The notes below the pieces were generated by a model. That model made no database searches. It was not told the DNA's origin and saw only the letters and a program-made list of their open reading frames with translations. From Cybelea sp963824595 (GTDB lineage: Bacteria; Vulcanimicrobiota; Vulcanimicrobiia; Vulcanimicrobiales; Vulcanimicrobiaceae), in assembly GCA_963824595.1 (NCBI GenBank), contig CAWGPY010000001.1, positions 186,001 to 250,000 of the forward strand: a stretch of 64,000 nucleotides of DNA, in the 5' to 3' direction. A program made the translations under genes and the position numbers. Position 1 is the first letter of the stretch, and each line of letters opens with the position of its first letter. Below are positions 43,286 through 51,174 of the stretch, piece after piece.

Positions 43286-44662
43286 ATGCGAAGAGGCCGT
43301 TTTGGGACCCGGTCTTTTTTCGAGGGTCTCTTTCTCTGCGTCGCTCTCGCCTCGTGCTCCGGCAACGCCGGCGTGGGAGGCGGGACGCCGGCGCTTCCGT
43401 CGCTCGTCCCGCCGCAGAGCGGTTCGTCCGGCAACTACATCAAGCACGTCGTCATCGTGGTTCAAGAGAATCACAGCTTCGACAATCTCTTCGCGACGTT
43501 CAAAGGAGCCGACGGAGCGACCTCGGGGAAGAACAGCACCGGCGGCACCGTCAAGCTCAAGAAGAGCAAGCTGTTCGACCCGAAGCAATACGAGAACAGC
43601 CACTCCGCGTTCCAAGTCGAGTACGACAACGGCAAAATGGACGGCTGGGACAAGGTGTACGTCAACAGCAAGTACTGCCCGAAGTGCGCGTACGAGTTCG
43701 TGAATCCGAAGCAGATAAAGCCGTACTGGACGATGGCGAAGCAATACGGGCTCGCCGACCACATGTTTCCGACCGAGACCAGCGGCAGCTTCTCCGCGCA
43801 TCAGGATCTCATTCGCGGCAGCAGCGCGTTGACGTCGCAGGAGAGCCTGATCGATTTTCCCACGCACGGTCCGTGGGGATGCGACGCAGCGCCGGGAACC
43901 ACGACGCCGCTGATCACGCCGACGAAGTACGTCCAGAGCGGGCCGTTTCCGTGCTCGAACAAGTTCCCGAGCTCGCCCGGCTACGCGACGTTGCGCGACC
44001 TGCTCGATGCGAAGTCGGTGTCGTGGAAGTACTACACGCCCGACCTTTTCAAGGGAGGCCTTCCGGGGGCGTATTGGGATGCGTTCGACGTGGTCTACCC
44101 GGTCCGCAACGGCCCGGAGTGGACGGCGAACATCTCCTCGCCCGAGACGAACGTCTTCAACGACATCACCGCGGGAAATCTGCCCGCCGTCTCGTGGGTC
44201 ATCCCCGACGGCGCCAACTCGGACCACGCCGGGTTCGGCAGCTCCGACACCGGCCCGTCGTGGGTCGCCAGCGTCGTGAACGCGATCGGGGCGAGCCAGT
44301 ACTGGAGCTCGACGGCCATCGTGATCGTCTGGGACGACTGGGGCGGCTGGTACGACCACGTGGCCCCGCCGCAGCTCGACTATGCCGGATTGGGCTTCCG
44401 CGTACCCATGATCGTCGTGTCGCCCTACGCGAAGCCGGGCTACGTCTCCCACACGCAGTACGAGTTCGGCAGCGTGATCCGCTTCGTCGAGGACACCTGG
44501 AACCTGGGCCGGCTCGGCACCACGGACACGCGCGCCAACAGCATGAGCGATATGTTCGCCTTCAACAAGCCGCGGCGCAAATTCAGGGCGATCCCGGCCA
44601 AGTACTCGAGGTCGTTCTTCGAGCACCGCCCCCCGTCGAACGTTCCGGTCGACTTCCAGTAG
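43286..44662 (+). CDS. PF04185 phosphoesterase lipoprotein, copy 2
   Basis: This 458-residue paralogue of the protein at 26156 has lipobox LASC (Cys24). VVIVVQENHSFDNLF replaces the ENRSFD of the first copy, then KMDGWDKVYVNSKYC, SGSFSAHQDLI (nucleophile region) and DDWGGWYDHVAPPQLDYAGL with the phospholipase C-like Asp-His pair. Family members are metal-dependent phosphatases or phospholipases acting outside the cytoplasm. The difference at the metal pair (Asp-His here, Asp-Asp in copy 1) suggests the two have diverged in metal or substrate. The upstream 140 bp holds a weak GAGCC/GGCTC inverted repeat and no clear promoter. Confidence 0.88.
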   Translation: MRRGRFGTRSFFEGLFLCVALASCSGNAGVGGGTPALPSLVPPQSGSSGNYIKHVVIVVQENHSFDNLFATFKGADGATSGKNSTGGTVKLKKSKLFDPKQYENSHSAFQVEYDNGKMDGWDKVYVNSKYCPKCAYEFVNPKQIKPYWTMAKQYGLADHMFPTETSGSFSAHQDLIRGSSALTSQESLIDFPTHGPWGCDAAPGTTTPLITPTKYVQSGPFPCSNKFPSSPGYATLRDLLDAKSVSWKYYTPDLFKGGLPGAYWDAFDVVYPVRNGPEWTANISSPETNVFNDITAGNLPAVSWVIPDGANSDHAGFGSSDTGPSWVASVVNAIGASQYWSSTAIVIVWDDWGGWYDHVAPPQLDYAGLGFRVPMIVVSPYAKPGYVSHTQYEFGSVIRFVEDTWNLGRLGTTDTRANSMSDMFAFNKPRRKFRAIPAKYSRSFFEHRPPSNVPVDFQ

Positions 44663-44698
44663 AGGCGCCAGGCGGGGGCTCGTTCGCCGCCCCGTATG

Positions 44699-44790
44699 GT
44701 ACGAAAGTCCCATAACCTGGGACCTTGGGAGGATGGAATGCCCCCCGGCTAGCCGAACCCGCCCGTAGTAAATTCGTACTATCGTACGAA
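44699..44790. promoter_or_regulatory. Operator candidate: three GTACGAA half-sites over a -10-like box
   Basis: TTCGTAC (44773-44779) and GTACGAA (44784-44790) form a perfect 7-bp palindrome with a 4-nt spacer; a third GTACGAA lies at 44699-44705. TACTAT (44777-44782), a -10-like hexamer, sits in the centre of the palindrome. A dimeric regulator bound here would block transcription of the duplicated lipoprotein genes downstream. The same gap holds hairpins at 44707-44723 and 44798-44811. Confidence 0.45.
44707..44723 (+). terminator. Hairpin GTCCCA/TGGGAC after phosphoesterase copy 2
   Basis: A 6-bp stem with loop TAACC lies 45 bp after the stop of the phosphoesterase gene. There is no T-run, so termination is uncertain. 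Similar GTCCC/GGGAC arms recur at 39095-39119 and 47602-47620. Confidence 0.3.
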
Positions 44791-44831
44791 CCAAGCGGCG
44801 CCGTGCGGCGCAGCGGTTCAGGGAGGATGTT

Positions 44832-45830
44832 GTGCGACGCGCTGCTCGATGTACCCGGGCTTCTTGGATGGCGCCCCTCGCCCTGGCGGCCTGCTCGACG
44901 GGCACCATGCAACCCGCGCCGATGACCCCCGCGGCGCCCTCTTCCGGCCACCACGCCGGCCGCTCTCCCGGCGGCGGCTACTACGGCTGCCCGGCCTTCA
45001 AGAACGGCCCCTACACCAAGCCGGTGACCGGCTCGGCGATCGATCCCCACAGCGCCGATTACATCAGCTCCGTGATTCAGGCGGGCGACACGAACGGCTT
45101 CTATGCCTCGACGGGAGTCGAGCAAGTCAACCTCGCCGACAACAAGACGCCCCTCCTCACCGTCGTTCCCAAGACGCGCAATCACTCGTTTCCCGTGCCG
45201 TATCCGTGGGCTTCGAACTTCTACATCGAGCCGCTCGGCGACCATCATGCGATGGTCGTGCAGACTCAGAGCTGCCGGCTCTACGAAGCGTACGATACGT
45301 CGTATTCGAACGGTACGCTCAGCGCGTACAGCGGCGCGAACTGGCGTCTGACGCGCAAGTTCAAGCCGCTGGAGCCCGGCAATCCATCGTCGATGGCGTC
45401 GGGCCTGTCGCTCTTCGCGGGCATGGTGCGGTGGGAAGACTACGAGGCGGGCTCGATCGACCACGCCCTGAACTGGGACGGCATCGCTCACACGGTCGCG
45501 CAGTATCAGTTCGTGGATCCGGCGAGCGACACCGACCGCCTGCCGTTCTACGGTACCAGCGCGTATCAGCTGCCGTACGGCGCGCAACTCCGGCTGAAGG
45601 CCTCGTTCAGCACGTCGGGCTGGGGACCGCAGGCGACGATGGTTGCGAACGCGATGAAGACCTACGGAGTGTACCTCTCGGACACCGGATCCAGCTCCAA
45701 CGGAATTTATTTCGCCAACGACGAATACGGCGACAATCCATGGAACTGGTCGGATTTGGTGTCGCTCTCGAATATCACGATGAGCGACTTCGACGTCGTC
45801 AAGCTTCCGCCGATTCAAACGCTTCCGTAG
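44832..45830 (+). CDS. Secreted lipoprotein of unknown family, tandem copy 1
   Basis: This 332-residue protein has lipobox LALAAC (Cys21), a Pro/Ala/Ser tether and one globular domain. Landmarks are FYIEPLGDHHAMVVQTQSCR, LYEAYD, LSAYSGANWRL, SMASGLSLFAGMVRWEDYEA, YQLPYGAQLRLKASF and AMKTYGVYLSDTGS. The next gene shares all of these, so the pair is a tandem duplication. I do not recognise the family with certainty. GGGAGG 5 nt before GTG 44832 fixes the start. The upstream gap carries a palindromic operator candidate. Confidence 0.78.
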   Translation: MRRAARCTRASWMAPLALAACSTGTMQPAPMTPAAPSSGHHAGRSPGGGYYGCPAFKNGPYTKPVTGSAIDPHSADYISSVIQAGDTNGFYASTGVEQVNLADNKTPLLTVVPKTRNHSFPVPYPWASNFYIEPLGDHHAMVVQTQSCRLYEAYDTSYSNGTLSAYSGANWRLTRKFKPLEPGNPSSMASGLSLFAGMVRWEDYEAGSIDHALNWDGIAHTVAQYQFVDPASDTDRLPFYGTSAYQLPYGAQLRLKASFSTSGWGPQATMVANAMKTYGVYLSDTGSSSNGIYFANDEYGDNPWNWSDLVSLSNITMSDFDVVKLPPIQTLP

Positions 45831-45837
45831 CGGCGTC

Positions 45838-46731
45838 GTGCTAGCGGCCGTTCTCGCGCCCGCGGCGGCGCTGGCGGCGTGCGGCCTGTTCGGATCGAAC
45901 GGCGCCTACACGCAACCCGTCGCGTCGGCGCCCGTCGATCGCGACAGCGCTCGCTACGTGCAGTCGATGGCCGCCGCCGGCAGCACGAGCGGCTTCTGGA
46001 TGGCCGCGCGACCCGTCGAAACGATCAATATCGCCACCGGCGCGACGCCTACGTTCCGCGTCCGTCAGAAGGTGCCGTACCACAGCTTCGGCGTCGTCTA
46101 TCCGTGGCAGCCCGGCTTTCGGATCGAGCCGTTGAGCGACGCGCACGCGATCGTCGTGCAGGTTGACGACTGCCGTCTCTACGAGGCGTACGACGCCACG
46201 TTTTCCGGCGGCGGCCTCTCCGCATACAGCGGCGCGGTGTGGGACCTGCGCCGTCCCTTCGTGCCGTTGCCGCCCGGTGCGCCGTCGGCGATGGCGTCGG
46301 GGCTGTCGATCTACGCCGGGATGGCGCGCTGGGAGGAAGTCGCGAGCGGCTCGATCCGTCACGCGCTGAACTGGGCGGCGCCGGCGGGATCCGTGTCGCA
46401 GTGGACGTTCGTTCGGCCGGCCAGCGACGCCGAGGGGATCGCGTTCAAGGGTCGCGGCGGCTATCAGCTTCCCTACGGCGCCCACCTACGGCTGCGCGCG
46501 TCGTTCGACACGTCGCGCTTCGGTCCGCAGAGCGCCGCGATCGCGCGCGCCATGAAGACGTACGGCATCTATCTCGCGGACACGGCGCGCGCGAACGAGC
46601 TCTACGACGCGATTCCGCTGGACGGCTCGAATCGCTGGAGCGAGTCCGACCTCGCGTCGCTCGAGGCGATTCATATTTCCGACTTCGACGTGCTCGCGCT
46701 CGGGCGCGTCGAGCGCGTTCCCGGTCATTAG
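45838..46731 (+). CDS. Secreted lipoprotein of unknown family, tandem copy 2
   Basis: This 297-residue paralogue of the preceding protein has FRIEPLSDAHAIVVQVDDCR, LYEAYD, LSAYSGAVWDL, SMASGLS-like AMASGLSIYAGMARWEEVAS, YQLPYGAHLRLRASFDTSRF and AMKTYGIYLADTA. The N-terminus gives lipobox ALAAC (Cys15) but lacks the positive residues of a normal signal peptide, so the true start may lie upstream at a non-standard codon. It begins 7 bp after its sister gene. Function is unknown; the conserved core probably marks a ligand-binding or enzymatic beta-sandwich. Confidence 0.75.
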   Translation: MLAAVLAPAAALAACGLFGSNGAYTQPVASAPVDRDSARYVQSMAAAGSTSGFWMAARPVETINIATGATPTFRVRQKVPYHSFGVVYPWQPGFRIEPLSDAHAIVVQVDDCRLYEAYDATFSGGGLSAYSGAVWDLRRPFVPLPPGAPSAMASGLSIYAGMARWEEVASGSIRHALNWAAPAGSVSQWTFVRPASDAEGIAFKGRGGYQLPYGAHLRLRASFDTSRFGPQSAAIARAMKTYGIYLADTARANELYDAIPLDGSNRWSESDLASLEAIHISDFDVLALGRVERVPGH

Positions 46732-46736
46732 GCGCG

Positions 46737-47558
46737 CTACCGTCCCGAGATAAGCTTCGCTCCGATCTCGATCAGCGACGCGGCGGGCAGCAGCAGCGCC
46801 TGCGACAGCAGCAGCCCCGCGATCGACGTGAACGCCAGCCCGGTCACCAGCGCTTTGACGTCGTCGATGGATCGCTCGCCGCGCACGGCGCGGTCGGTGA
46901 TGAGCGCCGAAGCGGGATCCACGATGATGTTGTAAGCAATGGTCGCAAATCCGTTCACGAGTCCGCTCGACAGCACCGCGGTGCGCGCCGCCTGCGGCTG
47001 CAGCACGCTCGCATATGCGGCCGCCACGATGCCCGCGCCGTAAACGGCGGTCACCATGACGTTGAGGAGGAGCACGTCTTTCGGCACGTGGCGGAACGAG
47101 AGGTCGCGCCACCGCGTCGCGACGCCGAACTTCACTTCGCCGATGACCGCGGCTACCGTCGCCGGACGGAACATCGCGAGCGCGGCTTTGGGAATGCTGC
47201 CGTTGCGCTCGAGCGAGCGGATCGCGCGCAGGTAGAACATCACGAACGTCGGGATGGCGAGCGTGCCGATCGCGGCCCCGACGGTCCCGGAAAGGATGAT
47301 CGCCCGCAGCTGCCACTGATAGGTGTGCAGCATCGCTCCGGCCGCGCGGTCGGAGAGCGCGCCGAGCATCGGCGTGTAGAGCATCTGCGCGAACCGGCTG
47401 CTGGTGGCGAAGATGTTGAACAGCGAGATGGCCGTCGCCACCCGGCCCGAGCGCGCGCCCGCCAGGCGGGCGGCGTAGGCCGCGATCGCGAGCGCCTGAA
47501 CCGCGCAGTTGAGCACCAGGGCTGCTACGAGCTGCCACGGCCAGAACCCATGAGTCAC
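46737..47558 (-). CDS. amj: Amj (DUF2837) family lipid II flippase-like protein
   Basis: This 273-residue membrane protein has six to eight helices. The signature ALAIAAYAARLAGARSGRVA, then ISLFNIFATSSRFAQMLYTP, matches Amj/YdaH of Bacillus subtilis, an alternate flippase that moves the peptidoglycan precursor lipid II across the membrane when MurJ is absent. Length agrees with the family. GTG 47558 lacks a Shine-Dalgarno, but a TAGACT -10-like box ends 6 nt before it, as for a leaderless mRNA. It diverges from the Wzy-like gene of the polysaccharide locus, which could mean that it flips an undecaprenyl-linked sugar; that is inference. Confidence 0.83.
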   Translation of the reverse strand: MTHGFWPWQLVAALVLNCAVQALAIAAYAARLAGARSGRVATAISLFNIFATSSRFAQMLYTPMLGALSDRAAGAMLHTYQWQLRAIILSGTVGAAIGTLAIPTFVMFYLRAIRSLERNGSIPKAALAMFRPATVAAVIGEVKFGVATRWRDLSFRHVPKDVLLLNVMVTAVYGAGIVAAAYASVLQPQAARTAVLSSGLVNGFATIAYNIIVDPASALITDRAVRGERSIDDVKALVTGLAFTSIAGLLLSQALLLPAASLIEIGAKLISGR

Positions 47559-47564
47559 GCTGAT

Positions 47565-47570
47565 AGTCTA
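47565..47570 (-). promoter_or_regulatory. -10-like box, leaderless amj start
   Basis: On the minus strand TAGACT is followed by six bases and then GTG 47558. That spacing would place transcription start at the start codon itself. Confidence 0.3.
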
Positions 47571-47580
47571 CGCGGGCGGG

Positions 47581-47620
47581 GGGGTGCTGCAATCACCCCT
47601 TGGTCCCCATTGCTGGGACC
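47581..47620. other. Two adjacent hairpins between divergent amj and wzy-like genes
   Basis: GGGGTG-loop-CACCCC (47581-47599) and GGTCCC-loop-GGGACC (47602-47620) are perfect 6-bp stems in the 111-bp divergent gap. The second ends in GGGACCTTTGC (47615-47625), an 11-mer that recurs inverted at 56302-56312 between the two large polysaccharide operons. Confidence 0.45.
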
Positions 47621-47628
47621 TTTGCTTC

Positions 47629-47657
47629 TCGACCCTCGGCCGGCCCGACCGTATAGT
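47629..47657 (+). promoter_or_regulatory. Promoter candidate for wzy-like gene
   Basis: TCGACC (47629-47634) and TATAGT (47652-47657) match sigma-70 -35 and -10 elements at four and five of six bases with the ideal 17-bp spacing. The -10 box ends 12 nt before ATG 47670, so the leader would be only about 6 nt. Confidence 0.45.
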
Positions 47658-47669
47658 GGAAAGACCGGC

Positions 47670-49208
47670 ATGGCAACGATTACCACCTCGCAGCTTGCGC
47701 CGCGCGCTGCGCTCGCGGCCGTCGTACCGCTCGGCATCGGCGCCGCGCTCGTACTCCTCAACGGGATGAGCCTGGTCACCGCAGGGGCGTTCGCGCTCGT
47801 CATCGCGCCCTTTGCCCTGTACGCGGCCCTACGCTGGCCCGTCGAGACCGTCTTCGGCCTGTACGTCCTGCTGGTTCCGTTCGACAACCTGCTCAACACC
47901 GGGTCGGTCGGAACGGTCACGAAGCTGCTGGGCATAATTGCCGGCGCGTTCTTGCTGCTGTGGATCGCGCGGCGCAATCTGTTCACCTTTTCGTCGCAGC
48001 CGGTCCGCATCTTAGCCGTGCTCGCGCTCTGGATGCTCGCGACCACGCTGTGGGCCGTCGACCAGAAGATCGCCGTAGCCATGATCGGCACCTACGGCGG
48101 CCTGATGATGCTCTATGCCGTGGTGTGCATGATCCCTATCACGCCCGCGCAGTTCCGCCTGTTGTGCCTGCTCGTCGTCGCCGGCGGCGTCTGCGCGGCA
48201 GCCTACGGCGCCAACATGTTCTACCACGATCCGACGTTCGCGCAGGAGAGCCTCGCCACGCGCCGCCTGATCATCCACGTCGGCCAATACCAGATCGATC
48301 CCAACCACTTTTCCGATGCGCTGATATTCCCGGCGGCCATCCTAGGCATGTGGTGTCTGCGCGCGCGGTTGCTGCTGGCGCGCCTGGCGTGCGTCGGCGG
48401 ACTGTCGCTGCTGGCGGTCGCGATTCTGCTCAGCGGTTCGCGCGAGGGATTGACCGCGCTGGGTCTGATCGCGACGTACTACTTCTGGCGTTCGAAGTAC
48501 CGGCTGAAGCTCGCGATGGCGCTGGGCGGCGTCGCGCTGCTGGCGACCACCGTGCAGACGTCGGTCTTCCTGCGTTTCGCCACGGCGCTTGACACGGGCG
48601 GGTCCGGACGCACCTCGATCTGGGCGGTCGCGCTCGAGGCCGCGAAGCACCGCCTGCTGCAGGGCTACGGGATCGGAAACTTCCAGACGGCGTTCAATCT
48701 CTACTACCTGACGACGCACCAGCCGTACGCTTACGGTTGGGATGGCCCCGCTCACAACCTCATCCTGCACTATCTTGTCGAGACGGGCGTGATCGGCCTC
48801 GCCTTGATCGCCGCGTTCTTCTGGGCGCAGTTCCGCTCGCTGCGCGACATCGATCGCACGAGCGAGTGGTACGACTACCGGATCGTGATGGAGGCGTCGC
48901 TGATCGCGACTATCGCCGTTTCGATGGCGATCGATCTCTTTCAGTACAAGTATGCTTGGCTCACCTTCGCGATGGTTGCGCTGTTGCGCAACGTTGCGGT
49001 AGGCCGTCAGCCGAGCGCCGCGACACGGCCCACGAGCCCCGCCATGATATCGGAACGGTCGGCCAGCAGCTTCAACCGCGACTTCCCGCTCTCGCCCAAC
49101 TTGCGCAGCGCGCTTCTATCGATCGCCGAGAGCCGGCGCAAGACGTCGGCGAGCGCTTCGGCGTCGCCGGCCGGCGTGCACATCGCGCCGAGCGACGTTC
49201 CTTCCTGA
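47670..49208 (+). CDS. O-antigen ligase/polymerase-like (Wzy_C) membrane protein
   Basis: This protein of about 512 residues has 10-12 hydrophobic helices. The large periplasmic loop and Wzy_C/WaaL segment is visible as ILLSGSREGLTALGLIATYY, then LQGYGIGNFQTAFNLYYLTT and WDGPAHNLILHYLVETGVIG, where the His-Asn pair is the family hallmark. Such proteins polymerise or ligate undecaprenyl-linked oligosaccharides at the periplasmic face. The last 67 codons (from 49007) lie antisense to the convergent glycosyltransferase gene and read Ser/Pro-rich, so the functional end is probably near residue 445. A near-leaderless promoter candidate precedes it. Confidence 0.86.
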   Translation: MATITTSQLAPRAALAAVVPLGIGAALVLLNGMSLVTAGAFALVIAPFALYAALRWPVETVFGLYVLLVPFDNLLNTGSVGTVTKLLGIIAGAFLLLWIARRNLFTFSSQPVRILAVLALWMLATTLWAVDQKIAVAMIGTYGGLMMLYAVVCMIPITPAQFRLLCLLVVAGGVCAAAYGANMFYHDPTFAQESLATRRLIIHVGQYQIDPNHFSDALIFPAAILGMWCLRARLLLARLACVGGLSLLAVAILLSGSREGLTALGLIATYYFWRSKYRLKLAMALGGVALLATTVQTSVFLRFATALDTGGSGRTSIWAVALEAAKHRLLQGYGIGNFQTAFNLYYLTTHQPYAYGWDGPAHNLILHYLVETGVIGLALIAAFFWAQFRSLRDIDRTSEWYDYRIVMEASLIATIAVSMAIDLFQYKYAWLTFAMVALLRNVAVGRQPSAATRPTSPAMISERSASSFNRDFPLSPNLRSALLSIAESRRKTSASASASPAGVHIAPSDVPS

Positions 49209-50191
49209 ATCGCTTCGCCCTCCGCGACGACCACGACGGGGCAGCCCACCGAGAGCGAGTCGTAGAGCTTCGTGGGGATGCTCTGATTCAAGCCCTTGCG
49301 CAGCGGAATGATCGACACGTCTGCGCTGGCCACCATGGCGAGCGCCTCCGGTCGCGGAAAGCTTCCCTTGATGCGCAGGTTGGCGATGCCTTCTTGCGCG
49401 ACGCGCTCGCCCAGGTGCGTGCGCTGAGCGCCGTCGCCGATGATTTCGATCGTGATGTTGTCCTTGGCGACCAAGTTCGCCGCGTCGGCGAGCACGTCCA
49501 CGTCGGTCGTCAGCCCTAGGTTTCCGGCGTACACGGCCGTGAAGCCGTTGGCCGGCCGCACGTGGTCGCCCACCACCGGATTGCGCTCGTAGGCGTTGCG
49601 CGCGAGCACGATGCGGGCCGGGTCGACGCCTCGGGCGGCGATCTGCTCTCGGCCGTGCGGGGTGACGACGACCACGAGATCGGCGCGGCGGTAGAGCCGG
49701 CGAACCATTTTGTCGAGCGCACGCACCACCAGGCCGTCGCGCTTCCAGACGCCGAGCTGCACGCCGAGGTCGGGAAAGACGTCGCGCACGTCGACGATCA
49801 GCTTCGAGCGATGCCGCATCGCGCCGATCAGTCCCGGCAGCGCCAGCGTGATCGGCGGCGAGCTGATCACGACGACGTCGAAGCGCTCGCGCGCCGTGAG
49901 AAGATAGAGCGACTGCGCGGCCGCCGTCGACAGCCAGTGGAGCAGACGCGATCCCGGCATCCGCGGGACGAGCAGCGAGTTCAGTCTGACGATTCGCGTG
50001 CGGCCGTTGCGCTCGACGCGCACCATCGGGCGGCGGCGCTCGGAGAACTCCCCGCGCGGGAACGACGGATAGGCGGTGACGACCGTCACGTCGTGCCCCG
50101 CGGCCGCGAAGGCGTCGACCATCGAACGCACGCGCAGGGCCCCCGCGCCGGGCTCGGGCGGATAGAAGTGCGTTGCGACCGCGACCTTCAC
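49007..50191 (-). CDS. GT4-type glycosyltransferase
   Basis: This 394-residue GT-B enzyme has an N-terminal nucleotide-free half starting MKVAVATHFYPPEPGAGALR and a GT1/GT4 C-terminal half with AVYAGNLGLTTDVDVLADA, PLRKGLNQSIPTKLYDSLSV and GCPVVVVAEGEA. The WbuB-like layout (FYPPE at the start, then VRDVFPDLGVQLGVWKR) suggests transfer of an amino sugar or fucosamine in polymer assembly. GTG 50191 overlaps the epimerase stop by 4 bp. It is the last gene of the minus-strand polysaccharide operon and overlaps the wzy-like gene by 202 bp at the 3' end. Confidence 0.88.
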   Translation of the reverse strand: MKVAVATHFYPPEPGAGALRVRSMVDAFAAAGHDVTVVTAYPSFPRGEFSERRRPMVRVERNGRTRIVRLNSLLVPRMPGSRLLHWLSTAAAQSLYLLTARERFDVVVISSPPITLALPGLIGAMRHRSKLIVDVRDVFPDLGVQLGVWKRDGLVVRALDKMVRRLYRRADLVVVVTPHGREQIAARGVDPARIVLARNAYERNPVVGDHVRPANGFTAVYAGNLGLTTDVDVLADAANLVAKDNITIEIIGDGAQRTHLGERVAQEGIANLRIKGSFPRPEALAMVASADVSIIPLRKGLNQSIPTKLYDSLSVGCPVVVVAEGEAIQEGTSLGAMCTPAGDAEALADVLRRLSAIDRSALRKLGESGKSRLKLLADRSDIMAGLVGRVAALG

Positions 50192-51174
50192 GTGTGCGCT
50201 CCTCCGACGACGGTGTCGCGGCCTAAGAAGCGCTCGGGCAAGCTGCAGATGGTCGCGCGGAGCAGCCGCGCGCGGCACTCCGACGTCTGCGCGTAGCCGG
50301 CCCACTTCGAGGCGGTCTCGTCGAAGAACGGCTCGTCGAACATCCGCGCGAGCACGCGCAGCTGCGCGATGTGAAACTGATGGTACTTCAGCGTCGCCAG
50401 GTGGGGCTGGTCCGTCGCGCTCCTCAGCAGGCTGTAGAGGCTCCACCAGCCGGTGTCGAAGCGCGGCAGCCACCGCCGCAGCGTCGCGACGCACCGCTGC
50501 GCCAGCCGCTGCAGCCACGGCTCGCCGCTCAGCATCCAGATTTCCCAGACGCCGAAGAGCGCGAAGATGCATCCGTTGAGCACGTGCGGCGCGTGCTCGT
50601 TCGCGATCTCCTCGAAGAAGACGTCGTCGCCCGATTCCCACACGACGCCGCCGGAGGCGATGTCGTTGCGGAACGGGAGCGTCGCGCGCACCGCGCCGGC
50701 GTCGAAACCGTGCCCGGGCTCGATCGAATCGGCGCGCAGCAGCACCGAAATTGCCTCGCCCTGCGCCATCGCCGACGACCAGCCGGGCGGAGCCCCGTAC
50801 TTGCTCCACGGAAAGGCGAACCGGTAGAGGCCGGGCATCGAGTCTTCCTGCTGGCTGTCGCGCAGCCACGCCGCCTGCGCCAGGAAATCTTCCCGCGCTA
50901 CCACGTCGTTGGTCGAGCGCCAGACGCCGAAGCGGTGCAGCGCGAACTGCGCGATCCGGATAGGATGGTAGTCTTCGTGCGGGCCGCTGAGCAGCACGCC
51001 CTTCACGTCGCGCGGCCCGCAGTCGAAATCTTCGCCGTACGTTCCCGTGCCGGGATCCCACTCGACGAAGTAGCGCCCGGCGCCGGGATCGCAGACCGAT
51101 TCGAGCGACCACGCTCGTTGGTGCGACCAGCTCACCGGGAACCCCAACGCCAACCGTCGCAAGACGCCGCTCAC
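50188..51174 (-). CDS. D-glucuronyl C5-epimerase (GLCE) C-terminal domain protein
   Basis: This 328-residue protein resembles the C-terminal catalytic domain of heparosan-N-sulfate-glucuronate 5-epimerase (GLCE, PF06662). Markers are DVKGVLLSGPHEDYHPIRIA, FALHRFGVW, FPWSKYGAPPGWSSAMAQGE, HVLNGCIFALFGVWEIWM and FDTGWWSLYSLL, then YHQFHIAQLRVLARMF. The eukaryotic enzyme converts glucuronate to iduronate in the polymer; a few bacterial homologues act on heparosan-like chains. No signal peptide is seen, so it would act in the cytoplasm before export. It is coupled by GTGA overlaps on both sides, between the UDP-sugar dehydrogenase and a glycosyltransferase. Confidence 0.85.
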   Translation of the reverse strand: MSGVLRRLALGFPVSWSHQRAWSLESVCDPGAGRYFVEWDPGTGTYGEDFDCGPRDVKGVLLSGPHEDYHPIRIAQFALHRFGVWRSTNDVVAREDFLAQAAWLRDSQQEDSMPGLYRFAFPWSKYGAPPGWSSAMAQGEAISVLLRADSIEPGHGFDAGAVRATLPFRNDIASGGVVWESGDDVFFEEIANEHAPHVLNGCIFALFGVWEIWMLSGEPWLQRLAQRCVATLRRWLPRFDTGWWSLYSLLRSATDQPHLATLKYHQFHIAQLRVLARMFDEPFFDETASKWAGYAQTSECRARLLRATICSLPERFLGRDTVVGGAHT

